A stretch of 64,000 nt of DNA from JABDJX01 sp039942715 (GCA_039942715.1 JBDVBY010000006.1:806001-870000), one strand, 5' to 3'. Shown: positions 43,158 to 52,171, counted from the first letter of the stretch. Program-made: numbers and translations. Notes: a model not told the origin generated them from the letters alone.

Positions 43158-43382
43158 ATGTCACACGTAGCAAACGCACATCAGCCCGGTTCCCAGATTT
43201 GGAACACTGTATCGAACTTCCTGATCTCACTTGGAACCGCAGCGCGCGACCGAGCCGATATGGAACGTCGCATGCACCAGATGCGCAAGCTTCAAGCCCT
43301 GTCAGACGCCGAATTGGCGAAACTCGGCATTGCACGCGACCGCATTGCACATCACGTCTTTCGCGACATTTACTACGTCTAA
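43158..43382 (+). CDS. DUF1127 (YjiS-like) small protein
   Basis: 74 residues with the DUF1127 signature (LQALSDAELAKLGIARDRI) near the C-terminus; such proteins are RNA-binding or stress-related in some alphaproteobacteria. A hairpin (ACCAAGC/GCTTGGT, 43115-43139) lies just before the ribosome-binding site GAAGGAGA, which may regulate translation. No CCUCCUCCC-type sRNA motif downstream was noticed. An orphan protein fragment overlaps the end. Confidence 0.85.
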   Translation: MSHVANAHQPGSQIWNTVSNFLISLGTAARDRADMERRMHQMRKLQALSDAELAKLGIARDRIAHHVFRDIYYV

Positions 43383-43552
43383 GCACTGCGCTTGTATTCG
43401 CGGCAGGCCAAGCTCTGGCCTGCCCGACGGTGGATGATGTGGCGACGGGTGTGCGCATCACCTTTGATGACGACACTTACTCGATCATCACGCGCGACAG
43501 CGCGGGGGCAGTTGTCGACGTGTATCGCGCCGTACCCATCACCGCCGAATAG
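43373..43552 (+). pseudogene. Possible remnant of a small secreted protein
   Basis: In a frame overlapping the 3' end of the DUF1127 gene, LLRLSTALVFAAGQALAC looks like a signal peptide with a following mature peptide TVDDVATGVRITFDDDTYSII and a proper stop at 43552. No start codon is present in the frame near the signal; earlier in-frame codons lie inside the DUF1127 gene. It may be a truncated gene, or a gene whose start was lost when the two were joined. Confidence 0.35.
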
Positions 43553-43632
43553 GCACTCCGGCACATTTCCACCACAGGGACGGCAAACTAGGGCCAGATT
43601 AACACGGCACACCCAAAGCGGTTCTCTTATGG

Positions 43633-44517
43633 GTGCGCTTTTTGGAGCATGTCGACCATATCATCCGATTGATCTTCCAGAATGTTCTTCTGGTGGGACT
43701 GCTTTCTATTGTCTTTCTCTATGTTTTCGCGGGCAAAAAAGACGCTCTTTCAAGAAACGCCATTCTGAACACCACTGCGACGCTAATGATCTTCGCATTC
43801 AACATGTACCTGGTGTTGAAGTATCACGGCGCCATAAACGTTTGGCTTCAGGCCAAGTATGACGCGCTCGGCATTCCAACGCTGCCAGCCGGCACATGGG
43901 ACGCCTACCCGATCTTGCTGGTCTCGGTTTTCGGCCTGATCGCCAAAGACTTTGCCGATTACTGGAACCATCGGTTGATGCACACAAAGTGGGGTTGGCC
44001 CACGCACGCCGCGCATCATTCCGACACCCACGTAAATGCGCTCACCACCTATCGCATCCACTTTTTGGAAATGTTTGTGATGTCGGCAAGCTATATTCTC
44101 TTGCTGACATGGCTTCAGATGCCCGCGGTTATCCCGATCGTCGCGCTGTTCTCAGCGCTTCACAACATGTACGTGCATCTCGATGTCGATTGGCGTCACG
44201 GTCCATTCAAATATTTACTCGCTTCGCCCTATTTTCATCGCTGGCACCACGCCGACACGCCCGAAGCTTACGGCAAAAACTTAGCCAACATGATGCCACT
44301 TTGGGACCGCCTGTTTGGTACTTACGTTGATCCGGGCAAAATCGACGCGCCGATGGGGCTGCGCGCTAGCGGTGTGAATGACACTAACCCATTTGCCATC
44401 CTCGTCTTTCCGTTTCTGCAATGGGGCCGAATGTTCCGTCTAAGATGGAGACGCTTGAACAAACGCCTTGCCGCTCGCAAATCGCTGCAAGAGGCCCCCA
44501 TTCATCCCGGCGAGTAA
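43633..44517 (+). CDS. Sterol desaturase / fatty-acid hydroxylase family protein
   Basis: 294-residue integral membrane di-iron enzyme of the fatty acid hydroxylase superfamily. The histidine clusters are HRLMH (near residue 117), HAAHH (near 130) and HRWHH (near 203), with at least four transmembrane helices. The substrate, a sterol-like or carotenoid/lipid molecule, is not predictable. It starts at GTG 43633; an ATG four bases upstream is out of frame. Tail-to-tail with gnd, with one base between stops. Confidence 0.9.
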   Translation: MRFLEHVDHIIRLIFQNVLLVGLLSIVFLYVFAGKKDALSRNAILNTTATLMIFAFNMYLVLKYHGAINVWLQAKYDALGIPTLPAGTWDAYPILLVSVFGLIAKDFADYWNHRLMHTKWGWPTHAAHHSDTHVNALTTYRIHFLEMFVMSASYILLLTWLQMPAVIPIVALFSALHNMYVHLDVDWRHGPFKYLLASPYFHRWHHADTPEAYGKNLANMMPLWDRLFGTYVDPGKIDAPMGLRASGVNDTNPFAILVFPFLQWGRMFRLRWRRLNKRLAARKSLQEAPIHPGE

Positions 44518-44518
44518 A

Positions 44519-45913
44519 TCAGTCTGCCCAAGGTCCGTGGTGCCCGCTTCCGCCCTTGTCCAAACGTTCAAATCCGTGACGCCCAAAGAAGTCTCGCTGC
44601 GCTTGAACCAAATCGGTTGTGCCGCGCGCGCGCCGCACCGTATCGAAATACGACAATGCCGATGCAAATGCAGGCACCGGCTGGCCCGCGGCAACGCTTG
44701 CCACTACCACGCGCCGAAGCGCAGGCACGCCTTTGGTCAGATCATCGACAAACGCCGGTGACAGGATCAGCTGATCAAATGGCAACCCAGCGCGAATGCC
44801 AGACGCAATCTCATCCAACAAAGCTGATCGAATAATGCACCCTGCGCGCCAAATCTCGGCCACGCGCGCCAAATTAAGTGACCACTCAAACGACTCTGAG
44901 GCCGCCGCCAAAAGAGACATGCCTTGCCCATAGCCGATGATCCGTGCTGCCAGCAACGCTGCCTCAAGATCACCGTCCGTTAAGTCAGTCGCCGTCGGCG
45001 CACCGGGATAAGCCGCCTCTGCGGATTCCCGCATCTCTTTGCCGGCAGACCAACTCCGCGCCGCAACCGCAGCCTCAATCGTCGTCGCCGACTGACCCAG
45101 CTTCAATGCCTCAATCACCGTCCAGCGCCCAGTCCCTTTTTGGCCCGCCTTGTCCATAATCACATCGACCACCGGCTGCCCTGTTTTTGTGTCGGTCGCT
45201 GCGAAGATCTCGGCCGTGATCTCGATCAGATAGGATTGCAGCGCGCCGGAGTTCCACTTCGCAAAGGTCGCCGCCATATCTTCCATCGAGCGCCCTGCCG
45301 TGCGCATCAGCCCATAGGTCTCAGCAATCAGCTGCATATCGGCATATTCAATCCCGTTGTGCACCGTCTTGACGAAATGACCAGCACCATCAGAGCCAAG
45401 CCAATCGGCGCAAGGATCGCCCTCGTACTTTGCTGCAATCGCCGTGATAATGTCCTCAATTGGCGCATACGCCTCGCGATCACCGCCAACCATTATCGAT
45501 GGCCCATGCCGCGCACCTTCTTCGCCACCAGACACGCCCATCCCAATAAAGTTCAGGCCCTGTTCACTCAGGCTGCGATGCCGACGACGCGTGTTGTTAA
45601 AGTTCGCATTGCCCGCATCGATAATCAGATCACCGGGTTCCATATGCTCGGCCAGCGCCTCAATCACAGCATCTACAGGCGCACCGGCCTTCACCATGAT
45701 GATCACGGCGCGCGGCGCATTCAACGCACCCACAAGCTCTTCCAAAGATTGCGCAGGAGTCACCTGATCCCCAAGATCACCGATGCCTTCCATAAACGCA
45801 TCAAGTTTTTCCGGTGACCGGTTGTGGACCGCAACGCCAAAGCCTTTTTCAGCAATGTTTGCCGCCAACGCCGCGCCCATCGTGCCGAGGCCAGTTAATC
45901 CAATACGTGCCAA
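44519..45913 (-). CDS. gnd: 6-phosphogluconate dehydrogenase, decarboxylating
   Basis: NADP-dependent oxidation of 6-phosphogluconate to ribulose 5-phosphate and CO2 in the oxidative pentose phosphate pathway. The 464 residues match the long form. The N-terminal Rossmann motif is GLGTMGAALA, followed by DAGNANF, GMGVSGGEEGARHGPSIM with the catalytic-site glycines, and KTVHNGIEYADMQ with the catalytic Lys. Single gene, no other pentose phosphate genes adjacent. Confidence 0.97.
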   Translation of the reverse strand: MARIGLTGLGTMGAALAANIAEKGFGVAVHNRSPEKLDAFMEGIGDLGDQVTPAQSLEELVGALNAPRAVIIMVKAGAPVDAVIEALAEHMEPGDLIIDAGNANFNNTRRRHRSLSEQGLNFIGMGVSGGEEGARHGPSIMVGGDREAYAPIEDIITAIAAKYEGDPCADWLGSDGAGHFVKTVHNGIEYADMQLIAETYGLMRTAGRSMEDMAATFAKWNSGALQSYLIEITAEIFAATDTKTGQPVVDVIMDKAGQKGTGRWTVIEALKLGQSATTIEAAVAARSWSAGKEMRESAEAAYPGAPTATDLTDGDLEAALLAARIIGYGQGMSLLAAASESFEWSLNLARVAEIWRAGCIIRSALLDEIASGIRAGLPFDQLILSPAFVDDLTKGVPALRRVVVASVAAGQPVPAFASALSYFDTVRRARGTTDLVQAQRDFFGRHGFERLDKGGSGHHGPWAD

Positions 45914-46006
45914 ATTCGCGCCCTCACTTGCTGTGTTGGCACACCTTAGGGTGACACAAGTTGGGCGTCCATGCGTCGGGCGATCACGATATCAGCGAGG
46001 AGATGG

Positions 46007-46618
46007 TCAGGCGGCCCTCGGGGCCATCACATCGACCAGAGCATCAACCAAAGCATCATCACGCAAGCGCAATGGCGCGTTCAACGCGTCCGCCATCGCC
46101 ATCCGAAGCACCAACCCAAGCAACGCTGTATGCATCGCTGCCGCCGCGCGGCGCGCATCAATCAACCGTTCATAGCGGCCAAACTCGACAAGACGCGCGC
46201 CAAGTGCGTCGTACATCTCCGTCGTCGCCGGATGGATCCGACCAAGTGTGGTGAGCATCGTACCCTTCCGACCAGCTTTCTGGCCGATCTGTGGGGTCAC
46301 GTACATCAACCGAAACCGATCCAGATCAGAGGTGTGAAACACCGCCAGCGCTCCGATGTATGAGCGGATCGTTTCGTCAGAGGAATCGCCACGCTGCGCC
46401 GCAACCCGGCCAGCCGCGCTTTCAGATTCCAGAGCAGGGCGCACCAATGCTTCGATCAACCGCGCTTTGTTGGGAAACCAATAAAGCACTGCTTGCTTTG
46501 ACACGCCAACCTTGGCCGCTACCGCGTCAAATGTCAGATGATCGGGTCCGCTGGTCCGTACAATCTCACGAGAGGCCGCAAGTATACGCTTCGCCGTTTC
46601 GCCACGTTTTCCAGCCAT
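46007..46618 (-). CDS. TetR family transcriptional regulator
   Basis: 203 residues with an N-terminal HTH (LTFDAVAAKVGVSKQAVLYWFPNK, about residues 28-51) and a C-terminal ligand domain without a name. A perfect 7-bp-arm inverted repeat sits 15-32 bases upstream of its ATG, as expected for autoregulation. It is divergent from the chromate module with about 240 bases between starts. Whether it regulates the chromate genes is unknown. Confidence 0.9.
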   Translation of the reverse strand: MAGKRGETAKRILAASREIVRTSGPDHLTFDAVAAKVGVSKQAVLYWFPNKARLIEALVRPALESESAAGRVAAQRGDSSDETIRSYIGALAVFHTSDLDRFRLMYVTPQIGQKAGRKGTMLTTLGRIHPATTEMYDALGARLVEFGRYERLIDARRAAAAMHTALLGLVLRMAMADALNAPLRLRDDALVDALVDVMAPRAA

Positions 46619-46632
46619 GAGATACCCTCTAA

Positions 46633-46650
46633 AACCACTTACCAGTGGTT
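46633..46650. promoter_or_regulatory. Candidate TetR operator
   Basis: AACCACT-TACC-AGTGGTT: perfect 7-bp arms around 4 bases, immediately upstream of the TetR start codon. Confidence 0.7.
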
Positions 46651-46760
46651 AACCATAACGCTCGGAGCGCTCAAAAGCGATTGGGCAGACATGAAACAAA
46701 GGGTTTCTTATAAGGAGATAATGGGGACAGGAGGGTGTATTTGACAGGCTATCACATCCC

Positions 46761-46810
46761 AATTAACGTTAATACTCTGGGGTCCGCGAGAACCTCGTGA
46801 GGCGTCAGCC
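46761..46810 (+). repeat. Twin-hairpin intergenic repeat, copy 6 (short)
   Basis: TTAATACTCTGGGGTCCGCGAG with a small CGAG/CTCG hairpin and the GGCGTCAG end, matching copy 3 most closely. It is shorter than the others and includes ATTAACGTTAAT. Confidence 0.5.
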
Positions 46811-46855
46811 CACTCTTGCATCTTCCGCTTCACCACACTCTTTGGAGGATGCTCA

Positions 46856-47674
46856 ATGGCGTCATATAATGAAATTTCCGTATCTACCTTGGCACGTTTG
46901 GTCGGGACACCTGATTGTCCTGTCCTTCTTGATGTGCGTATTGACACTGACTTTGACGATGATCCGCACCTAATCCCGGGGGCGTTTCGCCATCCGTTTC
47001 TAACAGTGACTGATCTGGCGGAACGCCTGAAGGGGCGTTCGGTTGTCGTATACTGCCAAAAGGGGCTCAAAATCAGCCAAGGCGCCGCGGCTCTGCTGCG
47101 CAATTGTGGTGTCCAAGCAGAGGTTCTTGAGGGCGGTCAGTTTGCGTGGAGAGATGCAGGGCATCCAATGGTAACGACAAGCGCATTGCCTCCTTCAGAC
47201 GCAAGCGGCAACACTGTCTGGGTGACGCGACATAGGCCCAAGATTGATCGCATCGCCTGCCCTTGGCTTATCCGACGCTTCGTTGACCCCAATGCACAGA
47301 TTCTGTTCGTTGCGCCATCTCAGGTGACAAACGTGGCAGAGCGCTTTGACGCGACCCCTTTTGACATCGAAGATGTATTCTGGAGCCATCGTGGAGAGAA
47401 ATGCACGTTCGATATTATGATTGATGAGTTTGGGATCGGGCATGATCCGCTCGAAAAGTTGGCATTGGTCGTGCGCGGTGCGGATACCAACCGACATGAC
47501 ATTGCACCAGAAGCCGCAGGCCTTCTGGCAGTGTCACTGGGTCTGTCACGGATGTATCGCGACGACTTGCAACAACTCGAAGCAGGCATGATGATTTATG
47601 ATGCCTTTTACAGATGGGCGCGCGACGCTTCGAATGAGGGCCACGACTGGCCTGTCGCTTCGGCAAAAGCTTAG
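46856..47674 (+). CDS. chrB: Rhodanese-ChrB fusion, chromate resistance protein
   Basis: 272 residues, two domains. Residues about 1-105 form a rhodanese-like domain with Cys in VYCQKGLK (near residue 65). Residues about 115-260 match the ChrB C-terminal domain (WVTRHRPKIDRIACPWLIRRFVD and later GADTNRHDIAPEAAGL). ChrB C-terminal domains accompany ChrA and are linked to chromate sensing or reduction; the rhodanese part is probably a fused or replaced N-terminal regulator domain. GGAGG precedes ATG 46856. Four bases to chrA, so cotranscribed. Confidence 0.85.
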   Translation: MASYNEISVSTLARLVGTPDCPVLLDVRIDTDFDDDPHLIPGAFRHPFLTVTDLAERLKGRSVVVYCQKGLKISQGAAALLRNCGVQAEVLEGGQFAWRDAGHPMVTTSALPPSDASGNTVWVTRHRPKIDRIACPWLIRRFVDPNAQILFVAPSQVTNVAERFDATPFDIEDVFWSHRGEKCTFDIMIDEFGIGHDPLEKLALVVRGADTNRHDIAPEAAGLLAVSLGLSRMYRDDLQQLEAGMMIYDAFYRWARDASNEGHDWPVASAKA

Positions 47675-47677
47675 ACC

Positions 47678-48967
47678 ATGGACCAGTCAAAAGCCCCGGA
47701 CGGAAGCCTCCCTTCGCTGGGGGACGCCACACACGTTTGGTGGAAAATCGGCCTTTTGTCTTTTGGGGGCCCTGCCGCTCAAATTGCTCTGATGCACAGA
47801 GAAATCGTCGAGGAGCGCGGCTGGCTGTCCGAGCAGCAATTTCTCAACGCATTAAGCTTTTGCATGCTGCTGCCCGGCCCCGAAGCGATGCAATTGGCAA
47901 CCTATGCAGGCTGGCGCTTGCACGGCACCATTGGAGGGCTGATCGCAGGCTTGTTGTTTGTCATCCCCGGCGCGGTAGTGATCATGACCCTCGCCGCGAT
48001 CTACAGCTTTTACGGAAACGTGCCGCTTGTAGAGGCGCTTTTCTACGGGATCAAAGCTGCCGTATTGGTGATCGTTGTTGAGGCGCTTTTGCGGGTCGCA
48101 AAGAAGGCACTTTTGCTCAATCTGCACTGGATAATCGCGGCGCTTTCATTTGTCGGAATTTTCTTTTTCTCGCTCCCTTATCCACTGATCGTGCTGATGG
48201 CAGGATTACTCGGCTGGCTACTCAGCACCTCAGAGAAGCAACCGCAGCCCACTGATATGGCGCATGTATCGCTCAACAGAACACTCGGCACGATCGCCCT
48301 CTGGCTAGCGATCTGGTTGCTTCCCTTGTTAGCTCTTGCATTACTTGGTGCGCCAGACCTCCTGATCGCCGTTGGAAAGTTCTTCTCCACCCTTGCGATC
48401 GTGACCTTCGGCGGCGCCTACGCCGTTCTTGCCTATATGGCTCAGGATGTTGTGGTGCAGTTCGGATGGCTCACGGCTGGTGAAATGATCGACGCGCTAG
48501 GACTTGCAGAAACAACGCCCGGCCCCTTGATCCTTGTAACGCAATTCGTGGGCTTCTTGGCAGGCTTTAGCGAAGGTGGATTTCTACTTGGATTAAGTGC
48601 CGCAATCATTGCACTTTGGGTCACCTTCACGCCTTGCTTCTTATGGATATTCGCGGGCGCCCCGTACATCGAGTGGATATCAAGCCAACCAAGGCTAACG
48701 GGTGCGCTTAGTGCGATCACCGCAGCCGTGGTGGGCGTCATTCTCAACCTATCAATCTGGTTTGCTTTGCATGTGCTTTTCACGACAATCATCCGTCAAC
48801 AGATAGGGCCAGTTACCTTGTGGCGGCCAGACCTATCCACGATTGAATGGCTTGCCGTAGCACTCTTTCTTGTCAGCGCTTTTCTGGCGTTTCGCCTCCA
48901 TTGGAGCATCATCAAAGTGCTTCTTACTGCGTCGATTATGGGGGCAGCTTTGCGATTGATGCTATGA
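47678..48967 (+). CDS. chrA: Chromate transporter
   Basis: Inner-membrane exporter of the CHR superfamily that expels chromate using the proton-motive force. The 429 residues contain two homologous CHR halves, FGGPAAQIALMHREIVEERGW near the start and TFGGAYAVLAYMAQDVVVQ in the second half, with LLPGPEAMQLATYAGW and AETTPGPLILVTQFVGF as paired family signatures. About ten hydrophobic segments. Second gene of a chromate operon and tail-to-tail with rpsA. Confidence 0.95.
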   Translation: MDQSKAPDGSLPSLGDATHVWWKIGLLSFGGPAAQIALMHREIVEERGWLSEQQFLNALSFCMLLPGPEAMQLATYAGWRLHGTIGGLIAGLLFVIPGAVVIMTLAAIYSFYGNVPLVEALFYGIKAAVLVIVVEALLRVAKKALLLNLHWIIAALSFVGIFFFSLPYPLIVLMAGLLGWLLSTSEKQPQPTDMAHVSLNRTLGTIALWLAIWLLPLLALALLGAPDLLIAVGKFFSTLAIVTFGGAYAVLAYMAQDVVVQFGWLTAGEMIDALGLAETTPGPLILVTQFVGFLAGFSEGGFLLGLSAAIIALWVTFTPCFLWIFAGAPYIEWISSQPRLTGALSAITAAVVGVILNLSIWFALHVLFTTIIRQQIGPVTLWRPDLSTIEWLAVALFLVSAFLAFRLHWSIIKVLLTASIMGAALRLML

Positions 48968-48999
48968 TCTTTCTCTGCTGATTTAGATAGAACCCCAAA

Positions 49000-49030
49000 C
49001 AAAAAAGGCCCCGCGTAAAGCGAGGCCTTT
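49000..49030 (-). terminator. Rho-independent terminator of rpsA
   Basis: On the minus strand GGCCTCGC-TTTA-CGCGGGGCC is followed by six Ts. It lies about 25 bases after the rpsA stop and could also serve chrA weakly from the other side. Confidence 0.85.
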
Positions 49031-49052
49031 CCAATTCTTTTCGACGAAACGC

Positions 49053-50729
49053 TTACTCGTCGTCGCTTTTCAGCGCCGCACCAAGGATATCGCCCAGCGA
49101 TGCACCGGAGTCCGAAGAACCATACTGCTGCACGGCCTCTTTCTCTTCCGCAATCTCGCGCGCTTTGATCGACAGACCCAAACGGCGGGTCTTGCTGTCA
49201 ACGTTGGTGACACGCACGTCGACCTTGTCGCCAACCGAGAAACGCTCAGGGCGTTGCTCTGCACGATCACGGGACAGGTCAGAGCGACGGATGAAGGACT
49301 TCATACCCTCGTACTCAACCTCAACGCCGCCATCTTCGATCGAAGTGACAACGACCGTTACGATCGAACCGCGCTTCACGCCATCAACAACTTCGGTAAA
49401 GCTGTCATCAAGCGCCTTAACCGAAAGCGAGATACGCTCTTTTTCAACGTCGATTTCAGTCACAACCGCATTGACCATGTCGCCCTTGCGGTAGTTCTGG
49501 ATCGCATCTTCGCCACGCTCGTCCCAGCTTAGATCGCTGAGGTGAACCATGCCGTCGATGTCGTTATCAAGGCCAACAAACAGACCGAATTCGGTGATGT
49601 TCTTAACTTCGCCTTCAACGTTTGTGTTAACCGGGAACGCTTCTGCGAAGACTTCCCACGGGTTACGCTGTGTCTGCTTCAGACCAAGCGAAACGCGACG
49701 CTTAGCTGAGTCAATTTCCAGCACCATCACGTCAACTTCCTGCGAAGTAGAAACGATCTTGCCCGGATGAACGTTCTTCTTGGTCCAGCTCATTTCTGAG
49801 ACGTGAACAAGACCTTCAACACCAGCTTCCAGCTCAACAAACGCACCGTAGTCGGTGATGTTTGTCACGCGACCCTGATGGACCGACTCAAGCGGATAAG
49901 CGGCCTCAACAGCATCCCACGGATCTTCCTGAAGCTGCTTCATGCCAAGGCTGATACGATGGGTTTCTTTGTTGATCTTGATGATCTGCACCTTAACGGT
50001 TTCGCCAATAGTGACGATCTCGCTTGGGTGGTTCACACGGCGCCAAGCCATGTCCGTGACGTGCAACAGACCGTCCACACCGCCAAGGTCAACAAACGCA
50101 CCGTATTCGGTGATGTTCTTGACCACACCGTCAACCGCGTCACCTTCGGTGATATTCGCGATAACTTCGGCGCGCTGTTCGGCACGGCTTTCCTCAAGGA
50201 TAGCACGACGCGACACAACGATATTGCCCCGGCGGCGGTCCATCTTCAGGATTTGGAACGGCTGCTTGAGACCCATCAATGGGCCAGCATCACGCACAGG
50301 GCGCACATCGACCTGAGAGCCTGGCAAGAAGGCTACGGCACCGCCAAGATCGACGGTGAAACCGCCTTTGACGCGTCCAAAGATAGCACCTTCAACACGG
50401 GCATCGTCGGCATAGGCCTTCTCAAGCTTATCCCAAGCGGCTTCGCGACGCGCTTTGTCACGGCTGATCGAAGCTTCTCCACGTGCGTTTTCAACACGAT
50501 CAAGAAAGACCTCAACCTCGTCGCCAACAGCGATCTCAGGAGCTTCTCCGGGATTTGCGAATTCTTTAAGTTCAACGCGGCCTTCCATTTTGTAGCCGAC
50601 GTCGATGATGGCCTGTCCCGCTTCGATCGCGATGACTTTGCCTTTAACGACACTTCCCTCATCGGGTGTGTCCATATCGAGACTTTCGTTTAAGAGGGCC
50701 TCGAACTCCTCCATCGTTGCATTTGCCAT
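49053..50729 (-). CDS. rpsA: 30S ribosomal protein S1
   Basis: mRNA-binding ribosomal protein that helps translation initiation. The 558 residues carry six S1 (OB-fold) domains, seen as repeated GxVxxI(T/E)xxGAFVDL-like blocks (GVVKNITEYGAFVDLGG, GRVTNITDYGAFVELEA, GEVKNITEFGLFVGLDN). The last two degenerate. ATG 50729 with AAGGAA upstream is used; the frame continues upstream without family support. It has its own promoter and leader hairpin. The usual cmk partner is not adjacent here. Confidence 0.97.
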   Translation of the reverse strand: MANATMEEFEALLNESLDMDTPDEGSVVKGKVIAIEAGQAIIDVGYKMEGRVELKEFANPGEAPEIAVGDEVEVFLDRVENARGEASISRDKARREAAWDKLEKAYADDARVEGAIFGRVKGGFTVDLGGAVAFLPGSQVDVRPVRDAGPLMGLKQPFQILKMDRRRGNIVVSRRAILEESRAEQRAEVIANITEGDAVDGVVKNITEYGAFVDLGGVDGLLHVTDMAWRRVNHPSEIVTIGETVKVQIIKINKETHRISLGMKQLQEDPWDAVEAAYPLESVHQGRVTNITDYGAFVELEAGVEGLVHVSEMSWTKKNVHPGKIVSTSQEVDVMVLEIDSAKRRVSLGLKQTQRNPWEVFAEAFPVNTNVEGEVKNITEFGLFVGLDNDIDGMVHLSDLSWDERGEDAIQNYRKGDMVNAVVTEIDVEKERISLSVKALDDSFTEVVDGVKRGSIVTVVVTSIEDGGVEVEYEGMKSFIRRSDLSRDRAEQRPERFSVGDKVDVRVTNVDSKTRRLGLSIKAREIAEEKEAVQQYGSSDSGASLGDILGAALKSDDE

Positions 50730-50831
50730 ATGGCTTTCGTTTCCTTCATTTCGTTTTATTCGGGCCGTGCGGTTGTCTCCGCAGGTCTTTGATGGGTTGG
50801 TCAGACGGATACTGGTGATACGCAAACAAGA

Positions 50832-50853
50832 AGGGTCGGCAAAAACCGACCCT
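50832..50853 (-). promoter_or_regulatory. Leader hairpin upstream of rpsA
   Basis: AGGGTCGG / CCGACCCT with a 6-base loop, in the 5' leader of the rpsA transcript about 100 bases before the start codon. No strong T-run follows, so a terminator is less likely than a regulatory or S1-binding structure. Confidence 0.45.
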
Positions 50854-50902
50854 GCTCAAGTCTCATGCGCTCACGACTGTAACCGCCGCTTCGACGAGCG
50901 TG

Positions 50903-50931
50903 CGTATAGGCGGGATGGGGGTGAAAAGCAA
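50903..50931 (-). promoter_or_regulatory. Predicted sigma-70 promoter of rpsA
   Basis: On the minus strand TTGCTT, 17 bases, TATACG. It predicts a start near 50896 and a leader of about 165 bases. The rest of the gap to 51082 holds nothing recognised. Confidence 0.6.
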
Positions 50932-51082
50932 GGGGGTGGATAGGTGTCGTGATCTGAACTGCAATCGCCGTTAGCCCAACGTGAAATGGCGCGTCCGCGT
51001 CTTGACTCGGAGGCCCAAAACCTTGTGCCATAGGCCTATTACCTAAGAATTTATTGCAGTGCCCCTTTTTATGGAGGTTGTC

Positions 51083-52081
51083 ATGGATTTTACCAAAGCA
51101 TTACCCGTTGAATGGATGGAGGATATGACGTCCCTCGCTGACAATTCCGGCCCCGCATTCTTTGCTATTTTTTGCATGATCGTGGGCATCTTTCTTATCA
51201 ATGCAAAAACAAGACGAAAGCACATCGCAGGTTACTTTTCGTTCATGCTTGCTGGTGCGATCATCACGTCGATCACTTTGATTTCGACAAACAATCAAAC
51301 ATATCGTTATGATTTTAAAATTTTCGACGCGGCCTCGACGCAAAGCGATGTCGAAGCTGGCCAAGGGTTAGAGGTCATCGCGTCTGAGCAAGAAGACGTG
51401 TGGCTCAAGTCGCGCAATAGCGTGAACCAGTTCTACCTTATCGCGCTGAGAAACGAGCCTTTCAAGCAAGGCGACACCTTTGAGCTTTACGTGCACGATC
51501 CCAAAACACTGGAATTGACCCGACATATCGTGCGCTACTGCGCTGAGGTGTCGAACCCGCTCTTTGACTTGCACAAAATCGCAGATGCACCAGAAGGTGC
51601 CGACAACTTGCAAATCGTCACGCAGGACAATTGCGACGAAACCGTCGCTTTGGCGGGTTGGGGTGCTGCATTTGCGCAATCGCTTGAACCTTCGCCATTG
51701 GCAGGCAAGCTCAAACTGAATGCGGCTTCAACAATTGCCCTTCGCTACTACGACAAGGCGTCTGACCAGGGTCGCGTATCCGAGGCGGTTAATGAGTTGA
51801 TCGCATCAGAGGCCACCAGTGTCAGAGCGTTCTCAGAGCCGTCAAAGTCAAACTCTCGATCAAACGCACTTTGGTTTGGCTCAGAGGTCCCGCCAGAAGT
51901 CGCCGGAGCGTTGGCGATTGAGTTGATCGAGAATGGCGTCAAATTGCAATATTTCGGCCCCTACGTTCGCGCAAATACGCGGATCAACACAGTCGAAGTC
52001 GGTTATTCAGCTTTGGAAGAGAACACTTCTGTCCTGACAGTTGATGACATCGAGAGAAAGATGGAGCAATTTAGTCAGTGA
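51083..52081 (+). CDS. Membrane-anchored protein of unknown function
   Basis: 332 residues (ATG 51083, GGAGG five bases before; upstream GTG 51059 is also in frame). Two N-terminal hydrophobic segments (PAFFAIFCMIVGIFLINA and YFSFMLAGAIITSITLIS) are followed by about 270 soluble residues with a Cys pair (VRYCAEVS and QDNCDETV) in a position suiting a periplasmic disulfide. No family recognised. Mildly AT-rich. Stands alone, convergent with groEL. Confidence 0.6.
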   Translation: MDFTKALPVEWMEDMTSLADNSGPAFFAIFCMIVGIFLINAKTRRKHIAGYFSFMLAGAIITSITLISTNNQTYRYDFKIFDAASTQSDVEAGQGLEVIASEQEDVWLKSRNSVNQFYLIALRNEPFKQGDTFELYVHDPKTLELTRHIVRYCAEVSNPLFDLHKIADAPEGADNLQIVTQDNCDETVALAGWGAAFAQSLEPSPLAGKLKLNAASTIALRYYDKASDQGRVSEAVNELIASEATSVRAFSEPSKSNSRSNALWFGSEVPPEVAGALAIELIENGVKLQYFGPYVRANTRINTVEVGYSALEENTSVLTVDDIERKMEQFSQ

Positions 52082-52110
52082 AAAAGGGCGCCCCACTCGG
52101 GACGCCCTTC
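52081..52110 (-). terminator. Terminator of groES-groEL
   Basis: On the minus strand AAGGGCGTCCC-GAGT-GGGGCGCCCTT is followed by Ts. Its stem also reads from the plus strand right after the preceding gene's stop, so it may work in both directions. Confidence 0.8.
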
Positions 52111-52171
52111 TCAATTTCGAACGGTGTGGGTTCTCGGCGTTTCTAAGAAACACCGGCCACCCTGCTCGGCA

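Noticed and set aside
46691..46744. 17-codon frame MKQRVSYKEIMGTGGCI as a peptide precursor
   Set aside because: No modifying enzyme nearby and no family resemblance; too short to support.
49803..50693. 296-codon plus-strand frame over rpsA
   Set aside because: Shadow of S1; composition follows the repeats of the real gene and no domain is visible.
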